Assembly: GCF_026151205.1 (NCBI RefSeq)
Contig: NC_087078.1
Location: forward strand, 13,561,118 to 13,625,117
Direction: 5' to 3'
DNA length: 64,000 bases
DNA from: Bolinopsis microptera
Taxonomy: Eukaryota; Ctenophora; Tentaculata; Lobata; Bolinopsidae
Positions 22,106 through 33,849 of the stretch are shown piece after piece. A program made the translations under genes and the position numbers. How positions within the stretch are numbered: position 1 is the stretch's first letter; every line of letters begins with the position of its first letter. The notes below the pieces were generated by a model. The model ran no database searches and was not told where the DNA came from. It worked only from the letters and a program-made list of their open reading frames with translations.

Positions 22106-22903
22106 TTACTTCACTCTGACCTCCGTCTCCATCGCTCCCTCTTGTCCTATCTCTATATCTAGTCCTATCTCTAGACACCTGATCTGAGTCCTTTGAATAG
22201 AAACAGTACCCTGCTCTAGGTCACTCCTCGAAGGCAGATGGTGGGTGGCATCGTGGGAGGTGTCACGTGGGGTGTCACGTAGGGTGTCACGTGAGCCGTC
22301 ACGCGGGGTGTCACGTGGGGTGTCGGTCCCCATTGGTAAGGGGTGAGAGGTGTCCGTAATGGTGGCTACCCGCTGCTTGTTGTAGTTGGGGACACTCCGT
22401 CCTGAGCTTAGTTTGATGGCAGATAGGGACATGGTTCTGTGGACTAGCCGTCTGGCGGGGGGCACGTTTATAACTTCAACTGTTCGCACTGAATTGTTGT
22501 TTGTTTTACTATCGTAATTGTTGATGTTTGATATCAATTATCAACCAGATCAGCAGTAACGCCTAGAAATATTTACCAGGATTCCGATCGTGCTTTAAAG
22601 CAGTAAATACTGACTTAAATCGTGAATAAATAAAATTAGATTGAATTGTGAACAAATATAAACTTGCATACCTCGTCTCAATGTCTTGTGATAACTATTA
22701 ACTCCATCTCTTTCCTGGTGGTCATGTGATCTGCCGTTGTGAGAGTGATTATTGCGATGGTCCGAATCATAGTGGTCAATTTTATGGTGATGGTATTGGC
22801 GAGACTTGTGTTGGAAGTTGCCTTCTGTATCCTGGTCATGTTGTACGAGTTCGTGTATCACCGCCGCCACTAAATTCTGAACTACTGTGGTATCTGCATC
22901 TTT
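22106..22903 (-). CDS. Histidine/aspartate-rich protein, last two exons, identity unknown
   Basis: Exons 22903-22672 (acceptor tactcag, phase 0 in, donor gtatgc, phase 1 out) and 22488-22106 (acceptor aattcag, phase 1 in, stop TAA/TTA at 22106) join in frame. The first exon gives VVQNLVAAVIHELVQHDQD, then a His-rich run (RQYHHHKIDHYDSDH, NHSHNGRSHDHQ). The second exon is basic, then has tandem TPRD-like repeats (DTPRDTPRDGSRDTLRD), encoded by repeated tgtcacg units, and ends METEVRVK. Upstream exons, on the minus strand above 22903, were not found. I do not recognise the family. The gene lies inside the 20837-26635 CCP5 intron on the opposite strand. Confidence 0.6.
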
Positions 22904-23439
22904 CTGAGTAGGGAATATGTTTGAGGGATGGTGATCAAACCCGAGCTTCTGCTACAAGTTCTGATAGCCATAGCTATAGATTTTGTTAATAGCAAAAAGG
23001 CTTTCTGGGAAAGCTTATCCAAACATATTTTGTCAAGTGACAGCAATTTTCGAAATTGATTGGTCGCTGCTAGAAGATGATCGGTTTAAACACATATTTT
23101 GTTATAAACATTAACTTTAACCGTCACCTTACCGATCTCAGTGCTATTTTGTATCTACACTTCCAAGTAAAAGCGCACATAACGACCGCAAGAGCTATGA
23201 TAAGACAAATCACTATCGCAGTGTAGTCGTAACCTCTTAACATATTATCCGAACGGGACCTTCTTTAATAGAGTATTATAATATAAAGTGATAAAGTAAA
23301 TAAAGTAATAAGGTAATAGAGTATTAAAATAATGAAGCTGTGAGGAATTATATTTATATGTTATAGTCATAATGTAAGTGAATGTTTTGTTGAGAGCACC
23401 AAAAATTCATATTCGAAATAAATTCATATTCTTACTAGT
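22904..23439. other. Upstream of the His-rich exons, no exon recognised
   Basis: Presumably intron of the minus-strand gene. AT-rich, with short gtaataaagtaataaa-type simple sequence around 23275-23330. Confidence 0.4.
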
Positions 23440-23530
23440 CCATTAAGTATGTAATTAATATGTAATGAGTATGTAATTAGTATGTAATTAGTATGTAATT
23501 AGTATGTAATTAGTATGTAATTAGTATGTA
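23440..23530. repeat. 11-bp tandem repeat, about 8 copies
   Basis: Unit tagtatgtaat, clean in the last six copies, ending against the MITE at 23535. Confidence 0.9.
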
Positions 23531-23534
23531 CATA

Positions 23535-23636
23535 CAGTAAAACCTTGATCTACCGCGGAGTTTGGGGGAAAGGAAACAACCGCGGTAAATCGGGGTTTAT
23601 GTTAAATCGGGTGCGGTTAAAATCGGGGTTTTACTA
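23535..23636. mobile_element. About 102-bp pogo/Tc1-like MITE
   Basis: Ends CAGTAAAACCTTGATCTACC and ...AATCGGGGTTTTACTA with TA on both sides. The interior has two further copies of the ccgcggtaaatcgggg motif. The CAGTAAAACC terminus is typical of pogo/Tc1-type miniature elements. Confidence 0.7.
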
Positions 23637-23639
23637 TAT

Positions 23640-24855
23640 CTTATTATCTAACATTAGGGTTTGCATTATCGTTCCAAAATATTTTATCGAGATAATCGAT
23701 AAATGTTTAGGAATTATGGAGATATTATCGGCCAATAATTTGGTCATTAAATTTGAACTAATAATAATATCACAGTTGTAAGTAAGGTATTCGGAATTCG
23801 GATTTCAGTACACAAATCCGAACTCGTAAGTCATTTCAAAATGAATAATATTCATATTATTGCATGTACTTCTACAGCTATTTCAAGAATCAAAGAAAAG
23901 CAACAGTGAACAACCGAAAAGTGTCTGTGACAAATTTTCAATTCAGTTCTTTTTATACCATATAGAGAAATGTTATATTTTTGTTTTGGTAATCTTGTAA
24001 TCAAGGAATGCTGTTTCTGTCTCTTGACAATAGTTCTGTTTATAATTTAGATTGCAAGACTATATAATAAGCTCTACTCTGTATTTAAAATAATGTAGGT
24101 ATGTGACTAGCAAGTTATATTAGTAATTATTACACTAGAATTACTACTGTTCATGAGAAATAGCATATTTACCAAGGATTAAATCTTATTCTTAAATTTC
24201 TATTTTTAAGTTGGATGTATTTTTGTCCAATTTTAACGGTTATATCTAAATAAACCGACAAACATTTTGAGCCGATAATGTTATCGAGATATTATCTCGT
24301 TGCATACCCTATATCTTACAGTTTTAGGCACCGTTTTCCGTTTTATGACAGCAAAAAAGCAAGCAATTCAAAGAAGAATTTGAACAGTTAATATAAGGAC
24401 TGAAATACGAAAATCTTGACTCTAAACTTGTCGACTTAAATTAAACTGAACTTTTCTGAGGCTTTTAGCACCTAGGAAAGTGTTTTAGAGTTTTAAAAGT
24501 GCCACTAAAGTATTATCGCGACCAAGTTTCATCACTATACAAAACCTGCAAATATTCCAAACAATACGCATACATAATACAGCTGGGATGTTGTGATGAT
24601 ATGACTGTGTTTGTTTTCACTGTAACTTCACCAGTAACACACAGTGTATTGCAGCACACTGTGAAACTGTACAACCTTGCTGCAACACGTTTTACACATA
24701 ATCGAATAAAACCACTTACCACAGTCTTATTATATACTGTGAAGCTGAGGTTATAATGAAAGAGCAAAGAAACAAACTTGACCGACCAGCATGATTATAA
24801 TAACCACGAAATGAGCGCTCCCTGAGAAGGTTTGTGCGAGTGTGGAAATTGAAGA
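23640..24855. other. AT-rich interval, no gene recognised
   Basis: Overlapping 84-85 codon frames on both strands (24499-24767) show no recognisable family and overlap each other, so they are not called. Confidence 0.4.
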
Positions 24856-24859
24856 GGCT

Positions 24860-24985
24860 GCGTAAGTCACTCTCTGCGTAAGTCACTCTCTGCGTAAGTC
24901 ACTCTCTGCGTATTGCGTAAGTCACTCTCTGCGTATTGCGTAAGTCACTCTCTGCGTAAGTCACTCTCTCTGTGACTTACGCAGC
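24860..24985. repeat. 16-bp array with a consensus splice-donor core, ending in a hairpin
   Basis: Unit gcgtaagtcactctct, about 7 copies with two cgtatt interruptions. Each copy contains GTAAGT. The last copy is followed by its own inverse, ctgcgtaagtcac then tctctc then tgtgacttacgcag, an arm of about 13-14 bp with a short loop. Confidence 0.9.
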
Positions 24986-25095
24986 TCAGGATTGGTTAAA
25001 CTTTAACATTCACTCAGTTATTTCAATATCGTAACAAATGAATTTTTGGCCTGGTACCTATTATTCATTGGTGGATGTTCTTTGTTGTGAGTGTA

Positions 25096-25638
25096 CAGGG
25101 TGAGTTGAAAATAGTGTGTGGAAAGTAAAAATCGATAATTTTTTTAATGAAGGAGCAAATTTTGAAAGGTGAATTGCTATCAGTTCATAAACTTTACATA
25201 TTTCATTCTTGCCTCTCATTTGATTCTAACTCATAATTTGGTTGATTTTTGGCAGTTTTCCAAAAAACCTTTGACCGGCAATAATTTCGGCTAGGAACGA
25301 TATTTTTCCACGGCATCAAAAGCATCTGATAGATATTACTCCCCTCTATCAGAAACAACTAACTAAAAAGTCGATTTTGAGAAAATTTCCATGAAGACCC
25401 CCCTGCCCCCATAATACAGTCAAGTCGGCTATAGACAATTGTCTTACACGTTATCAATATGTCCTAGCTAATAAAGGACGATGGGTTGAGCAAATTATTA
25501 ATTATTAAGTATTTTAATTGTATTATTATAAAAAGTATATATTTTCATTACCTAAATATGCAAAAATTAAGTGGAAATTTCATTTGTCAAACAAATTAGA
25601 GCCATTTACTTTCCACACACTATTTTCAACTCACCCTG
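25096..25638. mobile_element. 543-bp mariner-type MITE (family 2)
   Basis: Ends CAGGGTGAGTTGAAAATAGT and the exact complement ...ACTATTTTCAACTCACCCTG, with TA on both sides (25094-25095, 25639-25640); the inverted repeats extend about 36 bp. The interior 25265-25420 (aatttcggctaggaa... to gaccccc) is related to 57020-57150, which lacks these termini. Confidence 0.9.
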
Positions 25639-26635
25639 TATGTAGCCGCTTGTAGGGGAAATTAATCTTCCGTTAAGTAAACGCGTCAACTGGACCTACA
25701 TAAAAAGGCGTTCATTAACCTTGAAAATCCAATAGAATGCTTCACTGGTACAGTCAATTCATTTAACAGATATATTATATATATATATAATATTATATTT
25801 CGTAGGATTGTGTAAAGTAGTCTAACAAACTTCATGATGGAACAATCGTGTTTCAGCCGAGAACCTTCCCATCAGCCACTTCTGTCGACCACATATTATT
25901 ACAGTATGAATTGTAGACTACATCATCATACTCTCCATACCATATTAATATTCACAGTCAACATTCATATGCACTGGACTATATAGTGAAATGATTAATC
26001 ATTATACACGAGGAGACGATGTTATAAGGTTGTTGTGAGTAATTGCAGTTTAGCGAGTGTATCGAGTGCTCTGTGCTGAGACAGATTTCTTCCGATAGCT
26101 GTTATTCGGGAAAGAAATGTAGTTAGTATACTGTGCTTCATGATATATGTGCTTCATGATATATGGCTACCATTTTTATTTAAATAAACCGAGATGTGTA
26201 TTATTATGGCTTAAATACAGTGTACGCATCATACTATCAAATTGTGTGATACAGTCTGAAAATGTTATTATAACTAGCAGGAACCCGTCTTACCCTAAAG
26301 TGGTGTCAAGACTCGAGAGACTAAAATATTTATTACCTATTTAATTCGCGTTTTTGACACCACTTGAGAGTCCAAATTTTGGGCACTAAAATTATTATTC
26401 CTTGGCCAATTTTTTATTTTTTCATGCTGATTCGAAGGCCATTAAAGCATTTGACCCAGTCAAAAAAGTTTCAGTTGTATATCTTTTACGGTTTTTTCGG
26501 AAAGTCGCGTTAAAATTGATGCCGTGGTGTCAGTAAAATGGCACGGATATATACACATATATATATATATCGTCTCGCTTTATATATAGTAAGATTGCCA
26601 TAGTTTATGCCATATAAGTACATCTTTACTTTCAG
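25639..26635. other. CCP5 intron remainder
   Basis: (TA)n at 25770-25795 and 26545-26590; a 17-bp duplication (tgcttcatgatatatg) at 26128-26162. No gene recognised. Confidence 0.5.
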
Positions 26636-26718
26636 GAGGTTAACAAGGAAGTCAGTTAAAGGGAAGAACAGAGAGTGGCTAAGAGAGTGGCATGCAAATG
26701 GTGACAGCAACTCTACAG
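26636..26718 (+). CDS. Possible further C-terminal exon of the CCP5-like gene
   Basis: A tttcag acceptor precedes 26636. The 1-nt entry phase matches the phase-2 exit of the exon ending at 20836, and the frame gives a basic peptide containing REWLREWHANGD followed by a gt at 26719. If the donor is not used, the frame stops near 26823, so this could instead be the terminal exon. It lies on the far side of a 5.8 kb intron that holds another gene on the opposite strand. The assignment rests only on phase and composition. Confidence 0.4.
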
Positions 26719-26825
26719 GTCAGCAACCAGCGTGTTATTATTATTGGGTCACAGTTATAAAAAATTATAAAAATTATCCAATTTTGGAAATTTTTTCTTG
26801 GAAGAAAGTAGAAACTAGACTTTAA

Positions 26826-28929
26826 ATTTAATGCATCAAATTCTTTTTAAGTTTTTTATTATTATTAGTAATAACTATCACGTGTATTATCACGTGATAT
26901 GAACCATTTAACTTTCACCGCTGACATATGCCAGACACATTTGAATGAAATCAAAACGTCTACTAGGGAACTATTCAGAAGCTAGTGTCACAGTATGTCA
27001 ATCTCAGCGTCGTCACGTGACAGTCATTGTATAATACATGTTAGCCTTCATTTCTTGTGCTTGTCAAGTGCAATTTTTAGTGAAATGTCTCTGATGAGTT
27101 CATCAAGCATCATTGTTGTATGTTCATTACGTGTTTGATTCGTTAAATATTATGATCTTGAAATTTGGATTATCAATTAATATTTGTGGTCATTTAAAGT
27201 TCTCTGTTTGTTTGAAGATGGAAAAGAACTGGTTTAATCTTTTAATTCTATCTCATAATCAAAAGCTATATTGTTGGTCAGCAACAATCAACAAATCAAA
27301 ACCACCATAGTTATTGTGATATATCCTTCATATCTATGATAATAGCTATTTCATATGCGTCCTGGATCTGGAATTCATAAACAGTGTTTAAGTATAATTA
27401 GTTTTCTTAAATAGTGTTAAAGTATAGTAGTACATAGTTATATAGTACATATAATAGTATCATAGTATATATTATATATATACATATATATTTATATAAA
27501 GTATATGTACATATACACAAGTATATATATATATATTTCATGGCTGGACTTCTACACAATAAAAGAAAGCGGTTGTGATTAGATCTTCGAAAGTCTTTGC
27601 ATCGTTTATTTACATCAATTCTGAGATATATATATATATATATAATAAATAGTTGTTGTTTGGTTTCCCAAAAAGAGTGCTCGACTGCAGTTAAGCAGGA
27701 GCATTATCTGATGATTGGTATTGTTTTTATACATATCATGAAACGGATCGTTTGCCCGCCAATTTGATTTGTTTCAATTGTTCGAATTATATATATATAT
27801 TATATATACATAGTATAAAGTACATATAGTATCATGGTCAATAGTAATACATGATAGCGCAAAAATTATACTTTCAAGTCTCGGCGGGGACACCAAACGT
27901 TTAGTTTGTGATAAAAGCACCCTTTTCAGTCGTTAGTGTAAGATCGAAAGGCGCGCGACGCGCGCGCACAACATATTAAGTAAAATACAATTTCAAATTT
28001 GCAACATTCAAATTTTCAGGATTCCCTGCCATCAAATGAAAGACCGGCTAAAATAACGTCGTTACGTACCTGCTCTGGAGTTCACTCAGAGAAAGGACCA
28101 ATACTCTAAACATTGCACCAGGCGAAAAGATCGGGTCAGACAGATTACTCAAAACCCATCACGTGACCAAACAGTTTAAAAAGCTTCAAGCTTGGTTTTG
28201 TCATATTCAGTATTGCACATCTCAGTTGGCAATTGGCATCAGTGTATGTGCTTGTTTTCTGTAATGTGTATAGTATAATTAAATTGCGTATACGTTTATG
28301 TATTATATCAGAATTCTATATTTCTATCGCCAGAAAAATTCTATTGTACATGCTATCACATTTTTAATGATTCATGAATGGATTATACAAATTATTTAAT
28401 AAATAATGCCAATGATATATTCAATATTATGTTTTAATGTTTTTGTTTCTTTTCAAGAAAGAAAAGGCCTTAAAAACGAAGTTTTTAAAAATCAAGACAA
28501 CAACAAATTTTCAAATTGTCCTAAGTTGTACATTGTAACATTGAACATGTAAGTTAAATTAACTGTCCTAAATTGTAAATAATAACGGAATTCATACTAG
28601 TCAATGATAAAGCTATAAAGTCAGTTACTGTGTCAAGTGTTTACCTGGGGATATATAATCTATACCTAGCTTGCTAGTCTCTATAATTAGTAGAGGCTCT
28701 TACGGGCAAAAAGACGTGTTTTCTGCTGTGAGTTTGGAGACCTAACCATTAATTTGTTTGTTTGTTGTTAAGTAGATACATACAACGGTTTTAATATTAT
28801 TTCATGGCAGTTGGCACATTACAGGATTAAATTGAATTTATATTTTTATTAAAATGCTCATTGTAGCCATAATATATTTTAGATTTTCGCCATCATCATA
28901 ACCATTAAATTTAATTAGACACAATAGTA
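26826..28929. other. Gene-poor AT-rich stretch
   Basis: (TA)n-rich around 27460-27540 and 27615-27650, a dispersed repeat at 27640-27792 (listed separately), a GC-alternating run at 27950-27968, otherwise nothing recognised. CCP5 3' exons could hide here, but none was supported. Confidence 0.4.
27640..27792. repeat. Rearranged copy of the 10519 repeat (inverted B, then A)
   Basis: 27640-27707 is the reverse complement of part B of 10519-10683, including gtgctcgactgcagttaagc, and is followed by part A in direct orientation (tgattggtattgttttt to ttcgaattat). The relative order and orientation differ between the two sites. Confidence 0.75.
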
Positions 28930-30000
28930 TGATGTGTAAGGTTCAAGAATATGTTAAGAAATATAAATATGACCTTATCACTTATTTATGCTATTGGCTA
29001 TCAGCTATACTAATGCACGTTTTAAACGTTGACAGTTTATAACTCTTAGGCCAATAAAGTAATCATACTCATATTTTGTCAGCAATAAGATCACATTGTT
29101 TTCTATTTGGTGTGAAAATATGAGCAAGAACAAACGTAATCTAGCTGAGTTATGACTGTTTGAAATTTATGATGAAAGCGCGGGTGCCCATTGTATTGTC
29201 ATACATTGTATACCCGTCGCGATGACGATGTCAATTCTTCGCAGCTCGGGCCTCGGCGAGGCCCGGTAGCGCGAGAAGCAGCTGTAAAAAGGCTTTTCTT
29301 TACTCGTGAAACAAGCGTGCCCTTAGTGGCGTGAAAGCACGTGGTTAGGTGAAAAAACAATTGCAGAAAATTATTCCAATTTTAAGCAAAAAAGGTCACA
29401 TTTTGACCATGACCTTATTGGATTTTTACCCGGAAAAATCTTGGAATAATAGCTTAATTTTAATGCTATCATGTGCGGCTGTATAATTCATAAATCTTCA
29501 TGCAAATTTTGCTGATATTCCAACAAAATTAACTTGCTCAAAAGTTCAAAAAAACATGGTGTTTTTTGGCCTATTTTTGTAAAACGATACCTTACAAGAC
29601 ATATTTATGTGGATCATAATTCTGGGGATCGGAATTATGGGGGAACGAAAATATGTGATATGGGGATTTTTTTCAGAAATTCCCAAATTTCATACCCCAA
29701 ATTAAATTGTCGCATTTTCACGCTAAATTATTTCAGAGAAATCAAAATCAGTTTTTGATGGAATTTTTAAAAATCGTGAAAAACTAAATTAGTTAAAAAT
29801 CATTCTCTTCGTTTAAATCGTCTCCATCGTCGTCTCTTTCACCTTGAGTCTGCTCACCGGTGTAGTCCCAGGTGTATGCCTCCCTCAACAGGAGTTTGAG
29901 CTTGTCAATTAAGTCTCCCCTACTCTTGAAGTCTTGAATGTGAGACTAAGTTTGACTTCTAACCCTCCAGAGGGTATCGGCGATCGGCGTGATCCTCGGC

Positions 30001-30038
30001 ATCAACCATGGTGGTGATATCTCACCACCATGGTTGAT
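30001..30038. repeat. 17-bp-arm perfect hairpin
   Basis: Arms atcaaccatggtggtga and tcaccaccatggttgat with a 4-nt loop, inside the large inverted-repeat element. Confidence 0.9.
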
Positions 30039-30234
30039 AAAATAGTGTAACACGTAAAACAACTTATTTGACAAATTCACCTCAAATTAGCCCTATTTAA
30101 GCCAATTACATAAAAATTAATGTGTGGGATTTTGAAATGGCGGCCACAATTTTGGTAGTACGAAAATATGGGGATTTTTTCCAAAAATCCCCAAATTTCG
30201 TACCATATAGATATGTCTCGTAAGGTATTTCAAT

Positions 30235-30398
30235 TTGAGCTGTTTATGTTTTAGGATTCGAGTTAGTTTTGGTTTTTTATATCGTGAAGATAATATACAA
30301 ATTTGAAGTACACATTTGTGTACCTTAACTTTAAATATTTACCATTAAAATCGAAATCAGCATTTACAAATGTACACAGAACGGTCTAAATCTAATCG
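30235..30398. mobile_element. Right-hand fragment of the 5375 MITE family
   Basis: From gttttaggattcgagttagt through catttacaaatgtacacaga and cggtctaaatctaatcgc it follows 5603-5752 closely. The left terminal repeat and the last bases of the right one are missing. Nested in the foldback element. Confidence 0.8.
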
Positions 30399-31779
30399 CG
30401 GCTGTTGTATCTGCCCCTTTCGATGTATAGACATAGTAGTAGAGGTTGTGGCAGCTGATACGAATAGTAGAAGCTCTGATCAGTGATCTTACGGGCATTT
30501 TCTTACGGGCATTTTCTGCTCGATACGCTAGGGACTTCAGATACACCTTTCTAGACGTATTTTTGACCGTAGAATCGATTAAAAGTGGTTTTGAAATGAA
30601 GAGTCTAAGTTTCCCCGGGTAAAATCGCAAAAAACGATTTTAAAGCCAAAAATAGGCCAAAAAACCATGTTTTTGGTGGTCAAAATGTGCCCTTTTTTGC
30701 TTAAAGTTTGAATAATTTAAGGTAGTGCGCCATCGATAGTGAGCCGCGCGTGCCGACTGTAGGATGGTTTTTTAGCGCTAATTTCGGCCAGCACAATTTT
30801 CTTCAAACAAATAGATATTAAGTATCCTTCCCGACCTCCGATTGCAACAAAAATTGGTACGCTTACTCATAGACTTACAAGGAAAGTGTCCGAAAAGTTT
30901 AAAGCATATCCAACCAGCAGACATTATGTTACAGCTAAAAGCAGCGTATTTTGCCCCATTTTGATCACTACATCAACTCCGATATCCACCAAATTTTTCG
31001 GACAGTTGTGAAAGCCCTATTGGAAGGTCGTCGCCAATTTCCAGAATGATATCATTTAAGGAACTGAAGATAAATCCGAATAATACGACAAAAATGGTCA
31101 AATTTGGACGAATTTGGTCAAGCCGCGCACCATCAAATATGGCACCTAGGCGAAACTCACTGATCTTTCCTAAAAGGTATAACAAATTTGGTATAGTAAA
31201 AATTCTCACAGTCTCTAGAAAACAGTTGTACAAAAATTTTTTAAATCCGAGCAAGTTTATTTTTATCGTGCACCCCCTAATAATTTTCTGCAGTTGTATT
31301 AAATGAACCCAAAAATAGTCACATCGTGTTTGCCTACATTTTTCCTTTCCGAGAAGTACCCACTATAGACTACTAGACTTCATATACTTTAGTTTATCGA
31401 AGTTTGAATATTGTCACTCCGCGATCCGCAAGCGTTTTTGCCAAATTTTCGACGCGCACTATACTACGCGTAAAGTCATTTAGTTGTTATCAATGGCGGG
31501 CACCCGTGCGTTCATCATAAATTTCAAACAGCCATAACTCAGCAAGATTATGTCTGGTCTAGCTCATATTTTCACACCAAATAGAAAACAATGCGATCTT
31601 ATTACTGACAAAATATGAATATAATATAATTACTTTATGAGCCTAAGAGTTATAGACTGTCAAAGTTTAAAACGTGCATTGGTATAGCACGTGACTAACA
31701 AGACCAAATTTATATTTTGCCTTATTAGTCGAAACATGTTCTCGATCCTTACACATCATAATTTACCTGATAAATGGGG

Positions 31780-32170
31780 ACCTCAGGCTATCATGTTCAT
31801 AAACATATGAATAGAAATTAGGCGGATCGAATGACAGGCTGAGCGCGGCCCAGTAAATCATACTTTAACTATGGTGTCCAATTAATGCCGTTGGTTCAAA
31901 ATCATGTTTAATTAAATTATAGGATTCAAGTTATGGCGAGGAGTTACTGGGCCGCGCTCAGCCTGTCATTCCGCCAAATCTATATTCGATTTGTATATAT
32001 GTTAATGAACATAATAGCCTGGGGTCCTCAGGTAAGGCGAGGAGGCCTTGACAAATTTCCAGTTACCTGGCCGGGGACCCCAGGCTATTATGTTCATTAA
32101 CATAAATAGAGATTAGGCGGAATGACAGCATGCAGACAGGCTGAGCGCGGGCCGCGGCCCAGTAAATTTC
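31780..32170. repeat. Palindromic GC-rich module in three copies
   Basis: A block containing acctcaggctatcatgttca, aaattaggcgg, gaatgacaggctgagcgcgg and cccagtaa lies at 31787-31863, inverted at 31938-32032, and direct again at 32078-32167. The first two can fold on each other. A diverged fourth copy (inverted) is at 34235-34320, and shorter pieces occur at 60320-60365 and 60600-60620. Confidence 0.8.
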
Positions 32171-32309
32171 GAAATGTTGGCCCGAGGGCAAGTGCTACGA
32201 AGTAGCGCGCGCCGGGCCAGACCATTAACAATGGTCAAACTGGTGAGAAGCTTTGAGATGTTGGTATACCAAGGAATGCCCAGCATTGCATGATCTGCTC
32301 GTTAGCGGG

Positions 32310-32915
32310 CTATACTCGTAAAATATCTGTTCCATATCTGAGTCCAACTCGGCGCGCGTCCTGGTAGGTTGTAAACCTACAATCTACAATCTGCACTTGA
32401 AATGCAGCACAGAGTAATTAGTTTTCAGTGCTTTCAAGGCGACTATATTAATCTATTGCAAATTTGCAGGCTTCAAAAAAATAGGAGGTGGCGCCCACTT
32501 TCGCCCCAGCAACCTATATTTGATGCTTTTGAACGGACGGACAAAAACCACTTAATAAACTTTAGGTGGAATTTTTCATAGTGGTCTTTTTCATAGTGGT
32601 CTTTTTGTTGCTCTAATCAGAGCCCTCTCGCTTGCAGTAGCGCGCGAGGAACAAGCGCGTCACGCAGTACGCGTAGACACATGGCTATGTGAAGTCTTTT
32701 GGCAATAAAATTTAAATTTTGTTTTACTTTAATTTTGTTTTACTTACTTCAGGGTATGCTGGGGGCTGGCTTTGTCATCTATTTTTGAAAGGTGTCTCAC
32801 TGTTTTTGAGTGGGGGCATAGGACTTGACTTGTAGGTTTACAATCTACCAGGATGGGCGCCGAGTTGGACTCGTCGACGGTCCTGGAACAGATATTTTAC
32901 GAGTATCACCCGTTA
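32310..32915. repeat. Inverted repeat of about 80-bp arms, 0.6 kb apart
   Basis: 32315-32385 (actcgtaaaatatctgttcc..., gagtccaactcggcgcgc, aggttgtaaacctacaatc) is matched in reverse at 32832-32908 (gtaggtttacaatctacc, gggcgccgagttggactcg, ggaacagatattttacgagt). The right arm abuts a LINE fragment. Confidence 0.75.
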
Positions 32916-33190
32916 AGACCAAAGACTTGACTTGACAGCCATAAAGCAGGATTGGTTTTATTAAGGAGTCAAATAGAATGTTAAGGGCATGGTGAGAGAG
33001 GGCATCCTTAACTATATTGCCTTTGAGGCCATAGAGACAAGAGAGCACGGATAGCCTTGGCCCTCAGCTCAGTATTTGCTGCTGTAAAGGATCCATTTCT
33101 AATTCTGTGGAATATTATGCCAAGATAGCAGTATTTTTCGGTGTGCTGGATGGGCTGACCTCCCAATGCGAATGTTTTATAGGACTACTT
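32845..33190 (-). pseudogene. LINE reverse-transcriptase C-terminal fragment, frameshifted
   Basis: Minus-strand pieces in two frames: upstream TFALGGQPIQHTEKYCYLGI, then TAANTELRAKAIRALLSL; downstream SCLYGLKGNIVKDALSHH, LNILFDSLIKPILLYGCQV. These match the region following the RT palm in jockey/CR1/RTE-type LINEs (a YLGI motif, then a KPILLYGCEV-type motif). Frame changes near 33020-33040 show it is dead. No catalytic motifs remain. Confidence 0.7.
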
Positions 33191-33234
33191 TCTTTTGGGA
33201 GGGCTTTTATAGTATCAGAAGTTAATTTAAAATT

Positions 33235-33840
33235 ATTTTAAATCCTGAAATTGATAATTTTTCTGTTCCCTGGCAAAGTTGCATTATTCAAACTTAATAA
33301 ATAAAAACAGCTTTTGGTAACAATTAATTCAACAAAATTGCGCACATGGCACAGAGACCAGTTTTCTCCGGATATACTGCTTTCAGTACATTGATGGCGA
33401 CTTGTGTCACTCTCACTGACCACACTGATTGGTCACTGGTCAACATTTCAATGAAAACTGCGAAAAACTGCGGGGACGGCAGGAAAAGCTCTTCTTCAAA
33501 AATCTTTGAAAATCTTTTTTTATATTCTGATGATTCTCCGTTTATCAAAGCTTTCTTTGGGAATAGAAGTTTGAGTACCTCAATCGTGTCTTGTGCCATC
33601 CTCAGTGACCTTGTAACAGTGAAATTTCGGAATGCTGAAATTCGAATATGTCCTACCAGTAGGACATTTTCAAAATTTTCATTGCATCAAAGTTTTCTCC
33701 TGATATACTGCTTCCAGTACCTTGATGGCGACTTGTGTTGCTCTCAATCGTGTCTTGTGCCACCCTCAGTGACCTTGTGCCACCCTCAGTGACCTTGTAA
33801 GATACTGCTTTCATATGTTTTCTTATTTTTTCCCGATACA
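33235..33840 (-). other. Diverged tandem pair of unknown coding-like segments
   Basis: 33320-33620 and 33640-33800 share blocks on the minus strand (acacaagtcgccatcaa, gcagtatatc-ggagaaaac, ggcacaagacacgattga). The 33324-33599 frame reads as a 91-residue peptide with no family I know. The triplication of gtgccaccctcagtgacctt at 33755-33798 suggests repeat turnover rather than a gene. Confidence 0.35.
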
Positions 33841-33849
33841 CGACTCAAA

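Larger units (their letters stand above)
28930..31765. mobile_element. Long inverted-repeat (foldback-type) element, about 2.8 kb
   Basis: The left arm 28930-29205 (tgatgtgtaagg..., cacgttttaaac, catattttgtcagcaataag, tttctatttggtgtgaaaat, gactgtttgaaatttatgat) is repeated as reverse complement at 31490-31765. Further inverted matches link 29370-29590 with 30600-30725 (ttttaagcaaaaaaggtcac, ttttttggcctatttttg). Several nested hairpins occur, for example 30150-30205. Short ORFs (for example 30973-31306 on both strands) are not recognisable. No transposase seen. Confidence 0.65.

Noticed and set aside
24499..24767. 85- and 84-codon ORFs on opposite strands
   Set aside because: They overlap each other almost completely and show no family features; the minus-strand one has no ATG start.
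33346..33792. 148-codon + strand ORF
   Set aside because: It runs through diverged tandem copies of a repeat; triplicated gtgccaccctcagtgacctt indicates slippage rather than a gene.
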